Below are positions 1-9,703 of a stretch of DNA of 64,000 nucleotides, piece after piece (within the stretch, counting starts at the first letter, position 1; the number at the start of each line of letters is the position of its first letter). Origin of the DNA: Candidatus Epulonipiscium sp. (GTDB taxonomy: Bacteria > Bacillota > Clostridia > Lachnospirales > Defluviitaleaceae); assembly GCA_012518815.1 (NCBI GenBank), contig JAAYRK010000017.1, positions 1 through 64,000 on the forward strand. Direction: 5' to 3'. The position numbers and the translations under genes were made by a program. The notes beneath the pieces were generated by a model. It had not been told where the DNA came from. It saw only the letters and a program-made list of their open reading frames with translations, and did not search any database.

Positions 1-1309
1 CTTCTATATCAATAATGACTCCTTGTTCTTCTTTTAAATCCTTCAAGGTGTTTTCTGGAACTTCTAGCTTTCCTGAAATCAATTCCTGTGCCACATCAAG
101 ATTGATTTCAAAAAACTGTTTAAAGGACTGTTTTAAGGTAAATCTTGAAGGGTCATATAACTTAGTCCATGGATTATCTTGCTTAATAATCAAGTCTTTT
201 ATAATTGAAGCAGATATAATACTGTGTGTCATGCCCCATTTTTTAAATCCTGTAGCAACAAAGATATTTTCCACACCTGCCTTTATCCGTCCTATATAAG
301 GTATATCATCTAATGGCATGCAGTCTTGGGTTGACCATTGATAAGGAATATCTACTACATCATAGTTTTCATAGGCAAACTTTCTTAATTCCCCATAATA
401 ATCTATATTTTCTTTATGTTGCCCGGTTTTATGCTCTTCTCCTATAAGAAGTACTAACTCTCCATCTTCAGTAGGTTGCGAACGAAGGGATCTGCTAGGA
501 CTCTCTGCAGAAAGATACATACCACCAGGAAATTTTTCTTTTATTTTCATCCCAAGAGCATAGCTTCTTGATTCATACATTCTAGCAAAATAAAAACCCA
601 AGCTATCATATACAGGAAAATGAGAAGCAACAATAACATATTTGGCTTTTATCTTAGCTTCATCTGTAATAACAGTATAAGGCTTCTCATCTATTATATC
701 CATCATCGCAGTATTTTCATATATTAAGACACCATCTTCTACAAGTTTTTGAGCTAATGAAAGTAAGTATTTTCTTGGATGAAATTGTGCCTGATTATCA
801 AATTTTATAGCTGCTTTAATAGAAAAAGTCAAAGGCAGTTTATCTTCAAAAGAAGCATTAATGCCTAATTTTTCTGCTGCTTTTACTTCCTTTTCAATTT
901 TTGAGATATATTCATCAGACTGAGTATAAACAAAGGCTGGCTGCCTTGTAAAATCACAATCAATATTATTATCTTTTATTATATTATTAATTTCTTCTAT
1001 AGCCCATAAATTTGCCTCTGCATACTGTCTAGCCTTTTCTATGCCAAAATTATTAATTAACGAATCATATATTAAATGATGTTGTGCAGTTATTTTAGCA
1101 GTAGTATTTCCTGTTACACCTTCTAAAATTCTTTTTCTATCAATAATACATACTTTTAAACCTTCATTTTTTAAATAATAGGCACTGCTAATGCCTACCA
1201 TGCCTCCACCTATGATTGCTACATCTACTGATATTTCTTCAGATAGTTTAGGATAGTTAGTTGCTTTTGTTGATGCAATCCAGTAAGAATTAGATTTTTC
1301 TTTAATCAT
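1..1309 (-). CDS. FAD-dependent oxidoreductase, YhfW-like (3' end cut by window)
   Basis: Partial gene: 436 codons are visible and the reading frame is still open at the window edge. The ATG at 1309 follows AAGGAG at good spacing. Residues 30-39 form the dinucleotide-binding loop (VAIIGGGMVG), and the fold reads as a DAO/glycine-oxidase type flavoprotein with a late FAD-binding stretch (PYIGRI, ATGFKKWGMTHS). The last visible residues (EEQGVIIDIE) are what precedes the C-terminal Rieske [2Fe-2S] domain in B. subtilis YhfW and relatives of about 510 residues, so that domain should lie outside the window. The substrate is not known for this family. The gene is separated from nagB by that gene's terminator region and is not obviously part of the amino-sugar unit. 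Confidence 0.85.
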   Translation of the reverse strand, partial: MIKEKSNSYWIASTKATNYPKLSEEISVDVAIIGGGMVGISSAYYLKNEGLKVCIIDRKRILEGVTGNTTAKITAQHHLIYDSLINNFGIEKARQYAEANLWAIEEINNIIKDNNIDCDFTRQPAFVYTQSDEYISKIEKEVKAAEKLGINASFEDKLPLTFSIKAAIKFDNQAQFHPRKYLLSLAQKLVEDGVLIYENTAMMDIIDEKPYTVITDEAKIKAKYVIVASHFPVYDSLGFYFARMYESRSYALGMKIKEKFPGGMYLSAESPSRSLRSQPTEDGELVLLIGEEHKTGQHKENIDYYGELRKFAYENYDVVDIPYQWSTQDCMPLDDIPYIGRIKAGVENIFVATGFKKWGMTHSIISASIIKDLIIKQDNPWTKLYDPSRFTLKQSFKQFFEINLDVAQELISGKLEVPENTLKDLKEEQGVIIDIE

Positions 1310-1429
1310 AAAAAATAGCTCCTTCAAATAAATATTTTAATTTATTTTGCACAGGAACTATTTTATATATGTATTAAAAAAATATTCTTCATTAAGTTTA
1401 AACTTGTGATGTCCTTTTTTAACGATAAA

Positions 1430-1458
1430 AAATAGGAACAGTTAAACTGCTCCTATTT
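1430..1458 (-). terminator. Rho-independent terminator after nagB
   Basis: Twelve-base-pair stem with a three-base loop (AATAGGAGCAGT / ACTGTTCCTATT as read on the minus strand, one G-U pair) followed by a T run. The stem overlaps the nagB stop codon and closes the nagA-nagB unit. Confidence 0.85.
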
Positions 1459-2214
1459 AAGTAATGGAATTATTTCAGATGCAGCTTCTTCATCAACTAC
1501 AAAGGTAACATCAGGATGAACTTGCAAAATAGATGCCGGAACTTTAGGTGTAATTTCACCAAAAATAGTTTTCTTTATAATAGCTGCTTTATTTTTACCA
1601 TTAGCTAGTAACATAATTTTCTTTGCTAACATAATCGTTTTAATTCCCATACTTATTGCCTTTTTGGGCACTTCGTCAATTGAGTCAAAAAACCTTGAAT
1701 TTGCCTCAATAGTACCTTCATCCAAATATACAAGATGAGTAAAGGCTTCAAACTTATCATCTGGTTCATTAAAACCTATATGTCCATTATTCCCAATGCC
1801 TAATACTTGAAAATCTATTCCTCCGGCTTTAATAATCTTGTTTTCATAATTCTTGCATTCTTCTTCTATGTTTTCAACATTTCCATTAGGAATATTTATC
1901 CTATCTGTATCAATATTAATATGCTTAAATAAATTATCCATCATGTAATAATAGTAGCTTTGTGGATTATCTCTAGAAATAGGACAATATTCATCTAAAT
2001 TAAAGCTTGAAACTTGAGAAAAATCCAAGCCTTCTTCCTTATGCATACGAACCAATTCCTTATACATGCCAACAGGGGTTCCTCCAGTTGCTAAACCAAG
2101 TACACTTTGACTATTAAGACGTATTTGACTTGCTAACAAGTAAGCAGCTTGTTTGCTCATTTTTTCATAATTTGATTCAATATAGATTTGTATATTATTT
2201 AATTTATATTTCAT
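1453..2214 (-). CDS. nagB: Glucosamine-6-phosphate deaminase
   Basis: Converts glucosamine-6-phosphate to fructose-6-phosphate and ammonia, the last step feeding amino sugars into glycolysis. Family marks are present: phosphate-binding loop LGLATGGTP near residue 40, catalytic Asp in NLDEY near 75, and the signature GIGNNGHIGFNEP near 140. The frame is open further upstream, but ATG at 2214 follows GGGAAGGGG at about 9 bases and gives 253 residues, typical of the family. It overlaps nagA by 11 bases, so translation is probably coupled. The nagA-nagB pair completes the route from N-acetylmannosamine or N-acetylglucosamine. Confidence 0.95.
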   Translation of the reverse strand: MKYKLNNIQIYIESNYEKMSKQAAYLLASQIRLNSQSVLGLATGGTPVGMYKELVRMHKEEGLDFSQVSSFNLDEYCPISRDNPQSYYYYMMDNLFKHINIDTDRINIPNGNVENIEEECKNYENKIIKAGGIDFQVLGIGNNGHIGFNEPDDKFEAFTHLVYLDEGTIEANSRFFDSIDEVPKKAISMGIKTIMLAKKIMLLANGKNKAAIIKKTIFGEITPKVPASILQVHPDVTFVVDEEAASEIIPLLK

Positions 2215-3346
2215 ACAAAATTTTCCCCTTCCCAATTGTCATAGCAATGTTGATTTCTTCATCAAACACGGTAATATCCGCATCTTTTCCTATATCAAGA
2301 CTTCCTTTAATACTATCAAGTCCCAATACTTTTGCAGGATTTAAAGTAACAAGTTGAATTAGTTGAGGAATGCTATAATCTGTATGTTTGTAAACATTAT
2401 ATACTGCATTATTTAAATTAAGGACACTTCCTGCTAAAGTATTATCTTCTAATTTTGCTCTTTTATTCTTTACAAAAACTTTTTGACCTCCTAATTCATA
2501 TTCCCCATCTTCTTTTCCCCCTGCTGACATACAATCTGTCACTAGCACTATACCATCTAAGCCTTTTACTTTAAGCAACATGGAAAACAAGCCAGGGTGT
2601 ACATGAATTTCATCAGCTATAAGTTCACAACTAACATTACTAGTAAAAGCTGCACCTACAACTCCCGGATTGCGATGATGAAGCCCGGTCATTGCATTAA
2701 ATAAATGAGTTATATGACTTATGCCGCAAGTAATTCCCTCTAGAGTTTCTTCGAAAGTTGCATCACTATGTCCAATTGATAATACAATATTTGTTTCATT
2801 TTTTACCTTTTTAATAAAATCTAAAGCTCCCTCTAACTCTGGTGCAATTGTAATCAATGAAATTATATCTTTATGATCGTTTATTATATCATAATCAAAA
2901 GGAATTATATACTCTTTTTTTTGTGCTCCTTTAAATTTTTTATTGATAAAAGGCCCCTCTACATGAACCCCTAAAATCTCAGCTCCTTGGACTCCCTTTT
3001 CTTTTATTTTTCTTATATTATCTAATGCACGGTTTATATTTTCTATTGGCATTGACATGGTAGTTGGTAAAAAAGATGTTACACCATTTCTAGCTATTCC
3101 CTTGCTTATTGCTTGCATAGCTTCTTCAGTAGCATCCATTGTGTCAAAGCCATCAAAACCATGAATGTGCATATCAATAAAGCCAGGTGAAATATACTTG
3201 CCCTTTACGTCTATTTTTTCTATACCATCAATATTGTTTATTTCTTCTTCATTTATAATGTTTCTAATTTTTTCATCAAAAAGAATCGCTTTTTTGTGAT
3301 ATAACTTGCCAGAAATTATTATCTTTCCATTATATAAGCACTTCAT
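2204..3346 (-). CDS. nagA: N-acetylglucosamine-6-phosphate deacetylase
   Basis: Removes acetate from GlcNAc-6-P in the cytosol. The 380-residue protein shows the amidohydrolase metal sites GFIDMHIHG (about residue 55), HVEGPF (about 125), SIGHSDAT (about 190), and the downstream HLFNAM and TDCMSAGG motifs. The start at 3346 follows AGGAGGAG at 5 bases. It is first in a two-gene unit with nagB, separated by a terminator from the sialic-acid kinase gene upstream, so it is probably also used for general GlcNAc catabolism. Confidence 0.96.
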   Translation of the reverse strand: MKCLYNGKIIISGKLYHKKAILFDEKIRNIINEEEINNIDGIEKIDVKGKYISPGFIDMHIHGFDGFDTMDATEEAMQAISKGIARNGVTSFLPTTMSMPIENINRALDNIRKIKEKGVQGAEILGVHVEGPFINKKFKGAQKKEYIIPFDYDIINDHKDIISLITIAPELEGALDFIKKVKNETNIVLSIGHSDATFEETLEGITCGISHITHLFNAMTGLHHRNPGVVGAAFTSNVSCELIADEIHVHPGLFSMLLKVKGLDGIVLVTDCMSAGGKEDGEYELGGQKVFVKNKRAKLEDNTLAGSVLNLNNAVYNVYKHTDYSIPQLIQLVTLNPAKVLGLDSIKGSLDIGKDADITVFDEEINIAMTIGKGKILYEI

Positions 3347-3472
3347 ACTTCTCCTCCTAATGCTTTATCTTGTACCAATTTTATCATTAACTAATTTTTT
3401 ATAGAATAATCCATAATAGCATTTAAGCTATAATGTTTGGAAAATATTAAATATAAAATTTAAACAGTTAAC

Positions 3473-3500
3473 AAAAAAAGGACATGAAAAATCATATCCT
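3473..3500 (-). terminator. Rho-independent terminator after the ROK kinase gene
   Basis: Stem GGATATGA / TCATGTCC with a TTTT loop and a run of seven T directly after it on the minus strand. It separates the nanE-rpiR-nanK unit from nagA-nagB. Confidence 0.85.
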
Positions 3501-3505
3501 CCTTT

Positions 3506-4390
3506 CTAAGCTTTCATTGCTATATGTGCTGCTCCCAACAAGCCTGCATTATTTTCAAGTCTAGCCTGTACTAGCTTTACCATACTATGGTTTGGCATTA
3601 TATATCTAGGTAGATTTTCTTTTAAATAATCTATTATATATGTTTGAGACATAATTCCTCCCCCTAACACTATTAAGGAAGGGTTAAAAATATGAATAAG
3701 ACTAACCAAACCTATAATTATTTCATATAACCAGCTGTCAACTATGTTTTTAATATCAGTATTTCCTTCATTGAGATATCTAAATATTACTTTTCCATTT
3801 ATATCTTCTTTAGCCAATTTTTCTTTCACATTTCTTATAAGAGCAGACGTAGAAGCATAAGCTTCATAACATCCTTTCCCTCCACAAGTACAACTTTTTC
3901 CTCCTGCATGGGTAATTATATGTCCAAATTCCCCAGCGGAATTAAAGCATCCTCTATATATATCTCCTTTTTCTACAATAGCTCCACCAATTCCAGTACC
4001 AAAGGTCAGGCATAAAAAACTATCGCTACCAATAGCCGCACCATAATAAGCTTCACCGATAGCTGCTGAATTCACATCATTTTCTACAGTAGTAGGTATC
4101 TTGTATCTTTCTTCAATTCTTTTTTTAATTTCCATCCCAGTCCAACCAGGGATATTGTCTGTTGCAAAAATAATTTTACCTTTGAGAGGGTCTACCTGAC
4201 CTGCAGTACTTATACCTATTCTATCGATATTTTCGTATTCTCCTATAATATTTATAATCTTTTCCATCAAAGCTTCTCCACCAGCTTTTGCCAAGGTGGG
4301 AACTTCTCTTTTTTCAATAATTTCTCCATTTTTATTAATAAGACCTATTTTTATTGCTGTTCCACCAATATCTAAAGCTAATATTCTCAT
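3506..4390 (-). CDS. nanK: ROK-family kinase, probable N-acetylmannosamine kinase
   Basis: The ROK-family sugar kinase shows the ATP-binding start LALDIGGTAIKIG (residues 4-16), the catalytic region ENDVNSAA (about residue 104) and the zinc site GH...CTCGGKGC (about 156-172). Length 294 is usual. ROK kinases are not specific by sequence alone. I assign ManNAc from its neighbours: an RpiR regulator and nanE directly upstream, an N-acetylneuraminate lyase-like gene beyond, and nagA-nagB directly after. Glucokinase or GlcNAc kinase remain possible. ATG at 4390 follows GAGGTG. Confidence 0.8.
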   Translation of the reverse strand: MRILALDIGGTAIKIGLINKNGEIIEKREVPTLAKAGGEALMEKIINIIGEYENIDRIGISTAGQVDPLKGKIIFATDNIPGWTGMEIKKRIEERYKIPTTVENDVNSAAIGEAYYGAAIGSDSFLCLTFGTGIGGAIVEKGDIYRGCFNSAGEFGHIITHAGGKSCTCGGKGCYEAYASTSALIRNVKEKLAKEDINGKVIFRYLNEGNTDIKNIVDSWLYEIIIGLVSLIHIFNPSLIVLGGGIMSQTYIIDYLKENLPRYIMPNHSMVKLVQARLENNAGLLGAAHIAMKA

Positions 4391-4416
4391 ATTGCACCTC
4401 TAAATTATTATTGCTT

Positions 4417-5274
4417 TTAATACATTTTTTCCAAAACAGAACTAGTCGTTTTTTGATTGTTTTCTAAACTAACTTCATAGGTCCTTCGATAATATTCCAT
4501 ATACATTAAATCTAAAATATACAAAAGACTCATTTTAGCTGATGTAGAACCACCTTGTAAGGGACCTTCATTTGCACCACAAAGAATAGTTACATCGGAG
4601 TAATTAGTCAAAGGTGACTTTATAAATCTACTTATTGATATAACTTTAGCACTAGCCTGTTTTGCAATTTTTGCAACATGGATACTGTCTTTCGTAGAGC
4701 CAGAGTATGAAATGATAATTGCCAAGTCATTTTCAGTAAGCATACTTGCTGCCATAGATTGCATATGAGTATCTTGGATGCAATGTACTTTAGGTGTAAT
4801 ACGCAAAAACTTGTTCATTGCTTCCATAGCAGTTAACATTGAAGATCCTACTCCAAAAAAGTATACTTTTTCTGCAGCTTCAAAATAATCCATACCCCTT
4901 GAAAATTCTTCAGGATTTAAAAGGGAATGAGTTTCGTTAATAGCGTCTAAGTTTGACTTTAAAACCTTTTGTGCCATAGAAATAAAAGTATCCTCTGGTG
5001 CAACTTCATCTTCAAGTTCTTCATTAACCTTATCATCACTTGTAATGCTTAAAGAAAGACGCATTTTAAACTCTTGATAGCCCTTTAATTTCATAGTACG
5101 GCAAAAACGAAATACACTTGTATCGCCTACATTACAAGCATCTGCTAAGTCGGTAATAGACATAAATAATACCTTCTTGGGATTTTTTAACACAAAATCT
5201 GCTACCTTTTTTTCGGCCTTTGTGAATTGGTTGTAATGAGATTGTATGCTTAAAAGAAAATCACTATTTGACAT
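4417..5274 (-). CDS. RpiR-family regulator, likely sensing an amino-sugar phosphate
   Basis: This 285-residue protein has the RpiR layout: an N-terminal helix-turn-helix domain (about residues 1-77, containing ITDLADACNVGDTSVFRFC) and a C-terminal SIS sugar-phosphate domain (about 125-250, with FFGVGSS and IIISYSGSTKDS). In sialic-acid clusters of Firmicutes, RpiR-type NanR proteins respond to ManNAc-6-P. Lying between nanE and the kinase gene, it is the obvious candidate regulator of the nan units, possibly at the palindrome 11568-11588. AGGAG precedes ATG at 5274. Confidence 0.88.
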   Translation of the reverse strand: MSNSDFLLSIQSHYNQFTKAEKKVADFVLKNPKKVLFMSITDLADACNVGDTSVFRFCRTMKLKGYQEFKMRLSLSITSDDKVNEELEDEVAPEDTFISMAQKVLKSNLDAINETHSLLNPEEFSRGMDYFEAAEKVYFFGVGSSMLTAMEAMNKFLRITPKVHCIQDTHMQSMAASMLTENDLAIIISYSGSTKDSIHVAKIAKQASAKVISISRFIKSPLTNYSDVTILCGANEGPLQGGSTSAKMSLLYILDLMYMEYYRRTYEVSLENNQKTTSSVLEKMY

Positions 5275-5289
5275 ACCATCTACTCCTTA

Positions 5290-5976
5290 CTAATTTTTAA
5301 TAGCTTCTACGAATCTTTTTGTAATGTCCATAGGTCTAGTAATTGCAGTCCCTACAACAGCAGCAAAAACCCCTGTTTCTAAAGCCATTTTCAACTCTGT
5401 CGGACTCCAAATACCTCCTTCTGCAATTACAGGCTTTCCACAATCTTTGACTAATTTTTTCATCAACTCATAATTGGGCAATTTTTCAAGTCTTGTTTCA
5501 GGAGTATAACCACACAAGGTAGTACCAATGATGTCAAAACCTAGTTTGGCCGCATGTATACCTTCATCGAAGCTAGCACAATCAGCCATAAATAATTGAT
5601 TAGGATATTTTTTTCTCACTTCTAAAAAGAAGCTATCTAAATTTTGTGACTTAGGACGTATACGAAAGGTTGCATCTATAGCAATAATATCAACTCCACA
5701 GTTTACTAAAGCATCTACTTCTTCCATGGTAGGTGTAATATAGACATCACTATCTTTATAAACTTTCTTTATAATTCCTATGATGGGCAAATCTACTACT
5801 TTTTTAATTTCTTTAATATCTTCTACTGTATTGGCTCTTATTCCTACAGCACCGCCTAACATTGCTGCATAAGCCATCCGAGACATAATATAAGAGCTAT
5901 GAAGGGGCTCATCGCTTAGAGCTTGACAAGAAACTATTAGCCCACCTCTAATCTTATTTAGTATATTTTCACTCAC
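5290..5976 (-). CDS. nanE: N-acetylmannosamine-6-phosphate 2-epimerase
   Basis: Interconverts ManNAc-6-P and GlcNAc-6-P, joining sialic-acid breakdown to nagA. A TIM-barrel protein of about 228 residues: GGLIVSCQA near the N-terminus, GAVGIRAN (about 44), the PIIGIIKK strand (about 64), the IAIDAT segment (about 100), MADCAS (about 132), and [10 protein letters not shown] and [10 protein letters not shown] near the end. The start is probably GTG at 5976, seven bases from AGGTG; a TTG at 5979 is possible but too close. It is the strongest single gene for reading this region as sialic acid / ManNAc use. Confidence 0.92.
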   Translation of the reverse strand: MSENILNKIRGGLIVSCQALSDEPLHSSYIMSRMAYAAMLGGAVGIRANTVEDIKEIKKVVDLPIIGIIKKVYKDSDVYITPTMEEVDALVNCGVDIIAIDATFRIRPKSQNLDSFFLEVRKKYPNQLFMADCASFDEGIHAAKLGFDIIGTTLCGYTPETRLEKLPNYELMKKLVKDCGKPVIAEGGIWSPTELKMALETGVFAAVVGTAITRPMDITKRFVEAIKN

Positions 5977-5979
5977 CAA

Positions 5980-6341
5980 ATCTCACCTACTATCTAAAAA
6001 CTCTTATATCCTCATTCCTCCTAAAATATAATAGCATATAAAAGTTTTTTTATATATTATTAAATTAATAAATTATTTTCATTTATCAAATATATTTAAA
6101 TTTTTATATATATTAAAATAAATCCAAATTATAATAACGCAATTATTTAATATTATGATAAGGAGAAAGGAAGAACTGTGTTCTTCACTTTCTCAATCTA
6201 ATATTTGTAAAAATATATTCTAGCTATAAATTACGTCAAATAAACAAAATACTTTAATAAATTATTTAGATGCGAAAATACCAATTCTCTTTTTTTAAAC
6301 TATTATTTTCCCAACAATTAAATCAAACACTCTCTTTACAA
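5980..6341 (-). other. AT-rich gap between nanA-like and nanE genes, with one hairpin
   Basis: No credible gene. A hairpin lies at 6163-6194 (GAGAAAG / CTTTCTC outer stem, AGAAC / GTTCT inner stem) but has no T run on either strand, so it is not a standard terminator; it may be a processing or weak termination site. A possible -10 (TATAAT, read on minus) lies near 6130 without a good -35 element. The gap suggests that nanE-rpiR-nanK can be transcribed apart from the transporter unit. Confidence 0.4.
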
Positions 6342-7253
6342 TTAACAAAATTTCTTCTTAGCCTTTTCAATCATATCAACACATTCTAAAATAGTTGGTA
6401 AATCCTCTTGTATAAACCGTGGTAGTGGTAATCTTGCTTCACCAATATCAATACCTTGTCTTCTTAATATTTCTTTAGCCACAGAATACAAATTCCCATG
6501 ACATGAGAGCATAGCAAATATAATCTTGTTAATTTCAAATTGGATTTCTTTAGCAGTAACAAAATCCCCGTTATTAATCAATTCGTCTGCTTTTATAAAC
6601 AATTCTGGCATTACTGCATAAGTGCCCCCAATACCGCCATCAGCACCAATTGCCCTCCCAGATACAAATTGTTCGTCAGGTCCGTTAAAGACTATAAAAT
6701 CTTCTCCAGCAGCTGCTTTAAATATTTGAATATCCTGGGTAGGCATTGAGGAGTTCTTTATACCTATAACTTTTTTATTTGTAATCATTTTTTTAAATAA
6801 GTCTAAAGTTAAAGCATATCCTGTTGTCCCTGGAATGTTATAAATTACAAAATCTAAATCTGTTGCATCAACCATATCGTTCCAATACTTTTCAATTGCA
6901 TAGTCAGGCAATCTAAAATAAATTGGGGGAATGGCAGCTACAGCATCTACTCCACACTTTTCTGCATGTTTAGCAAGCTCAACACTGTCCCTAGTAGATG
7001 GTGCCGCAACATGAGCAATAATAGTAATCTTTCCTTTTGCAACTTCCATTACATTCTCTAGTATTAATTTTCTTTCTTCTACATTTTGATAAATACATTC
7101 TCCTGAACTTCCACAAACATATAAACCTTTAACCCCTTTATCAATTAAGTACTGTGTAAATAATCTTGTACGCTCGGGGCTAACATCTCCCTTGTCATCA
7201 TAGCATGCATAAAATGCTGGGAAAATGCCTTTGTATTTATCCAATCTACTCAT
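6342..7253 (-). CDS. nanA: N-acetylneuraminate lyase-like aldolase (DapA superfamily)
   Basis: Class I aldolase of 303 residues. Visible: GLYVCGSSGE (about residues 43-52, substrate carboxylate loop), the catalytic Tyr in VIYNIPG (about 138), the Schiff-base Lys in IGIKNSS (about 166), and GADGGIGGTYAVMPE (about 204), which is closer to N-acetylneuraminate lyase (DGGIGSTYN) than to dihydrodipicolinate synthase. The expected product is ManNAc plus pyruvate. AGGAGG precedes ATG at 7253, which overlaps the dehydrogenase stop by 8 bases. The family contains other aldolases of similar sequence, so the substrate rests on the presence of nanE, the kinase and nagAB. Confidence 0.8.
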   Translation of the reverse strand: MSRLDKYKGIFPAFYACYDDKGDVSPERTRLFTQYLIDKGVKGLYVCGSSGECIYQNVEERKLILENVMEVAKGKITIIAHVAAPSTRDSVELAKHAEKCGVDAVAAIPPIYFRLPDYAIEKYWNDMVDATDLDFVIYNIPGTTGYALTLDLFKKMITNKKVIGIKNSSMPTQDIQIFKAAAGEDFIVFNGPDEQFVSGRAIGADGGIGGTYAVMPELFIKADELINNGDFVTAKEIQFEINKIIFAMLSCHGNLYSVAKEILRRQGIDIGEARLPLPRFIQEDLPTILECVDMIEKAKKKFC

Positions 7254-8235
7254 GATGTTTCCCTCCTACTAGTTCTTTGTTCATTATGTTAGATGGAGCT
7301 TTGCCTGAAAAGAAAGCTTCTATAGTATCTGCCATAATCTTTTGTGAACGTTGTCCTGATTCTGCTGTTTCGGCTCCCATATGGGATGTAACAAATACAT
7401 TGTCCATAGATAATAAAGGATTATCTTGACTTGGGGGTTCTATACTTAATACATCAAGTCCTGCCCCACGAATCTTTTTCTCACGAAGTATATCTATCAA
7501 ATCTTCTTCATTAATTACAGCACCACGACAAGTGTTAACTAGATAAGCAGAAGGTTTCATAAGACTTAACAGGCTTTTATCAATAATTCCTTTTGTCTCC
7601 TTGTTAAGAGGTATATGAAGGCTTACAATATCACTTTGTGAGAATAATTCTTCCATTGAATCAACAGCCTCCACATTATACTTGGATGTATCTGGTCTTG
7701 CATAAGAATCATAAACAAGGATTTTTACATCAAAGCCTGACATCATCCTAGCTAATTGTTTTGCAATATTTCCAAAACCCACTAAGCCTACTGTTTTCCC
7801 ATCTAACTCATTTCCAGTAATTTCGCAAGGCCAAATACCTTTCTTTGTATCATCAATACATGTCTTAAATCTTCTTCCAAGATTTAAAATGTGCAGTAAT
7901 GCTAATTCCGCTACTGCGGCGGAATTAGCCCCCGGTACATTGGCAACGGGAATTCCAACCTCAGTAGCTAGTTTAAGATTAATATTATCGATACCTGCAC
8001 CATATCTTTGAATAAATTTCAAATTATCTTTTACTGCAGGAAGTGTTCTTTCATTCCATTGTTCAAATACACTTACAACTGCATCTACTTTATTTCCCAA
8101 TTCAATTGTCCCTGCTTCGTCATCGGCATAAATAACCTTATATATGACATCAAAACCACTGTCTTTTAGGCGCTTTTCTAGATATGAGACATCAACCTTA
8201 TTGGGATCTAAATTAATCCATACCTTTTTCCTCAT
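7246..8235 (-). CDS. D-isomer-specific 2-hydroxyacid dehydrogenase family protein
   Basis: NAD-dependent dehydrogenase, 329 residues from ATG 8235 (AAAGGAG, 9 bases); an upstream in-frame Met lacks a binding site. The Rossmann loop VGLVGFGNIAK is present. The three usual active-site residues are visible: Arg in NTCRGAVI, Glu in LDVLSIEPP and His in TSHMGAE (the family more often has PH). It resembles the phosphoglycerate / hydroxypyruvate group. Position between the binding-protein gene and the aldolase gene, with an 8-base overlap into the latter, says it belongs to the same pathway, but no step of standard sialic-acid breakdown needs it. It may act on a modified sugar acid or reduce a 2-keto acid. 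Confidence 0.85.
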   Translation of the reverse strand: MRKKVWINLDPNKVDVSYLEKRLKDSGFDVIYKVIYADDEAGTIELGNKVDAVVSVFEQWNERTLPAVKDNLKFIQRYGAGIDNINLKLATEVGIPVANVPGANSAAVAELALLHILNLGRRFKTCIDDTKKGIWPCEITGNELDGKTVGLVGFGNIAKQLARMMSGFDVKILVYDSYARPDTSKYNVEAVDSMEELFSQSDIVSLHIPLNKETKGIIDKSLLSLMKPSAYLVNTCRGAVINEEDLIDILREKKIRGAGLDVLSIEPPSQDNPLLSMDNVFVTSHMGAETAESGQRSQKIMADTIEAFFSGKAPSNIMNKELVGGKHHE

Positions 8236-8271
8236 GATAATTTGCTCCTTTAGGAAATTAAACAATTGGTT

Positions 8272-9645
8272 TTATTTTAATTCTGAAGTTATTTGATTAA
8301 TATCTGCTTCCATCTTAGAAATTGCTTCATCTACAGATCTGGTTCCTGTAACAACTGAATTCAATAACTCAGCAACAGGATATGTGAAGTAATGCTTTGC
8401 AGCAACTACTCTACCTTCAATATTCTTCACAGGATATCCATAATAGCCAGATGCATTTTTAGCGTAATTAACTACTTCTTTGTTTATGCCTTCAGACCAG
8501 AATTCGTCATTTTCAGCATCTTGGAATATTGGTGCAAATACAGGAGCTGTAATTTTAAAGTAAGAATCATACCATTCTTGGTCTAACATATACTTAATAA
8601 AGAGTTCTGCAGATTCTACATCTTTACATGTATTCATAATTGCAAATCCACTAATAAACTCCATAACTGCTGAATTAACAGTTCCTGCAGGTGGTGCTAA
8701 AGCAACTGTATTTTCAAGTATATCAGCGTAAGCTTCGTCTCCTTTTAATGCATTATATAATGTTGGAGCATTAAATACGATAGCTGATTCACCCATTAAG
8801 TAAGTACTGTTATTTCCACCTGGATCCCAAGTAGTTGCTGAAGGAGGAATGATTTCTTTCTCATACATCTCAGCATATTTATTAATCATTTTTCTTGCGT
8901 TTTCACTGTCAATTGCTACAGTACCATCTTCATTAAATATATTTGCTCCATTGTTCCACATAATCATTCTAAATGTATTTTCACAGTCTTCATCAGTAGG
9001 TCCACAGCCAACACCTAGGCCATAAAATCCATTCTTAGGATCAGAAACTGCTTCTGCAACTTCAAATACTTCTTCCCATGTAGTTGGATAATCTGTAATA
9101 CCCTTTTCTGCTAATTTATCTGTACGGATAAACATTAGAGTTGAAGAACTATAAAATGGTACAAAATAGTTTACACCATCAATTTTTGATCCTTCGATAA
9201 TAGACTCAAAATAAGGTCTTGATGCATGAATTTCACTTACTAAATTTGTTACATCCATATTAGGAATGTTTGGATAATAGTTTAAAACTTTTGTAATTGC
9301 ACCTGATGTTAATGTAACATCTGGAACATTACTACCTGCTTCGATAGCCGCATTTAGTTTTGGTACAAAATCTGTAGCAGCTAAAAGTTCAAATTTAACT
9401 TCAATTCCTGTTTCCTCTGCAAATGCCTTAACTCTTTCTTGAAGTTCTGCATTAGCATCATCACTAAATACTTTTTCTAACCAAACGGTTAATTTCTTAT
9501 CTTGTGACTTTGAATCATCTTTACTGGTATTTTCTCCTTGACTAGTATTTTCTCCTGTAGTGTTGTCTTTAGTTCCTCCACCACAAGCTGCTAGAGAAAC
9601 TACTAAAACTAACATTAATAAAATTGAAACTAGCCTTTTCTTCAT
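8272..9645 (-). CDS. Carbohydrate ABC transporter substrate-binding lipoprotein (family 1)
   Basis: Extracellular sugar-binding protein of 457 residues. A lipoprotein signal peptide ends in LAAC (Cys21), followed by a Gly- and Asp/Ser-rich tether to about residue 50. The body has the family-1 pattern (LTVWLEKVF, aromatic-rich C-terminal half). It sits directly after two permease genes and before the aldolase unit, so the ligand is expected to be sialic acid, ManNAc or a related sugar. AGGAGGGATCTT precedes ATG. The intercistronic hairpin upstream may give this gene a higher message level than the permeases. Confidence 0.92.
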   Translation of the reverse strand: MKKRLVSILLMLVLVVSLAACGGGTKDNTTGENTSQGENTSKDDSKSQDKKLTVWLEKVFSDDANAELQERVKAFAEETGIEVKFELLAATDFVPKLNAAIEAGSNVPDVTLTSGAITKVLNYYPNIPNMDVTNLVSEIHASRPYFESIIEGSKIDGVNYFVPFYSSSTLMFIRTDKLAEKGITDYPTTWEEVFEVAEAVSDPKNGFYGLGVGCGPTDEDCENTFRMIMWNNGANIFNEDGTVAIDSENARKMINKYAEMYEKEIIPPSATTWDPGGNNSTYLMGESAIVFNAPTLYNALKGDEAYADILENTVALAPPAGTVNSAVMEFISGFAIMNTCKDVESAELFIKYMLDQEWYDSYFKITAPVFAPIFQDAENDEFWSEGINKEVVNYAKNASGYYGYPVKNIEGRVVAAKHYFTYPVAELLNSVVTGTRSVDEAISKMEADINQITSELK

Positions 9646-9703
9646 AAGATCCCTCCTAAAAATTATATGTCTTATAACTTTTTGTGAAAAAGTTCTATAT
9701 AAA

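Noticed and set aside
6163-6194. Hairpin after the aldolase gene as a Rho-independent terminator
   Set aside because: No T run on either side and about 150 bases beyond the stop.
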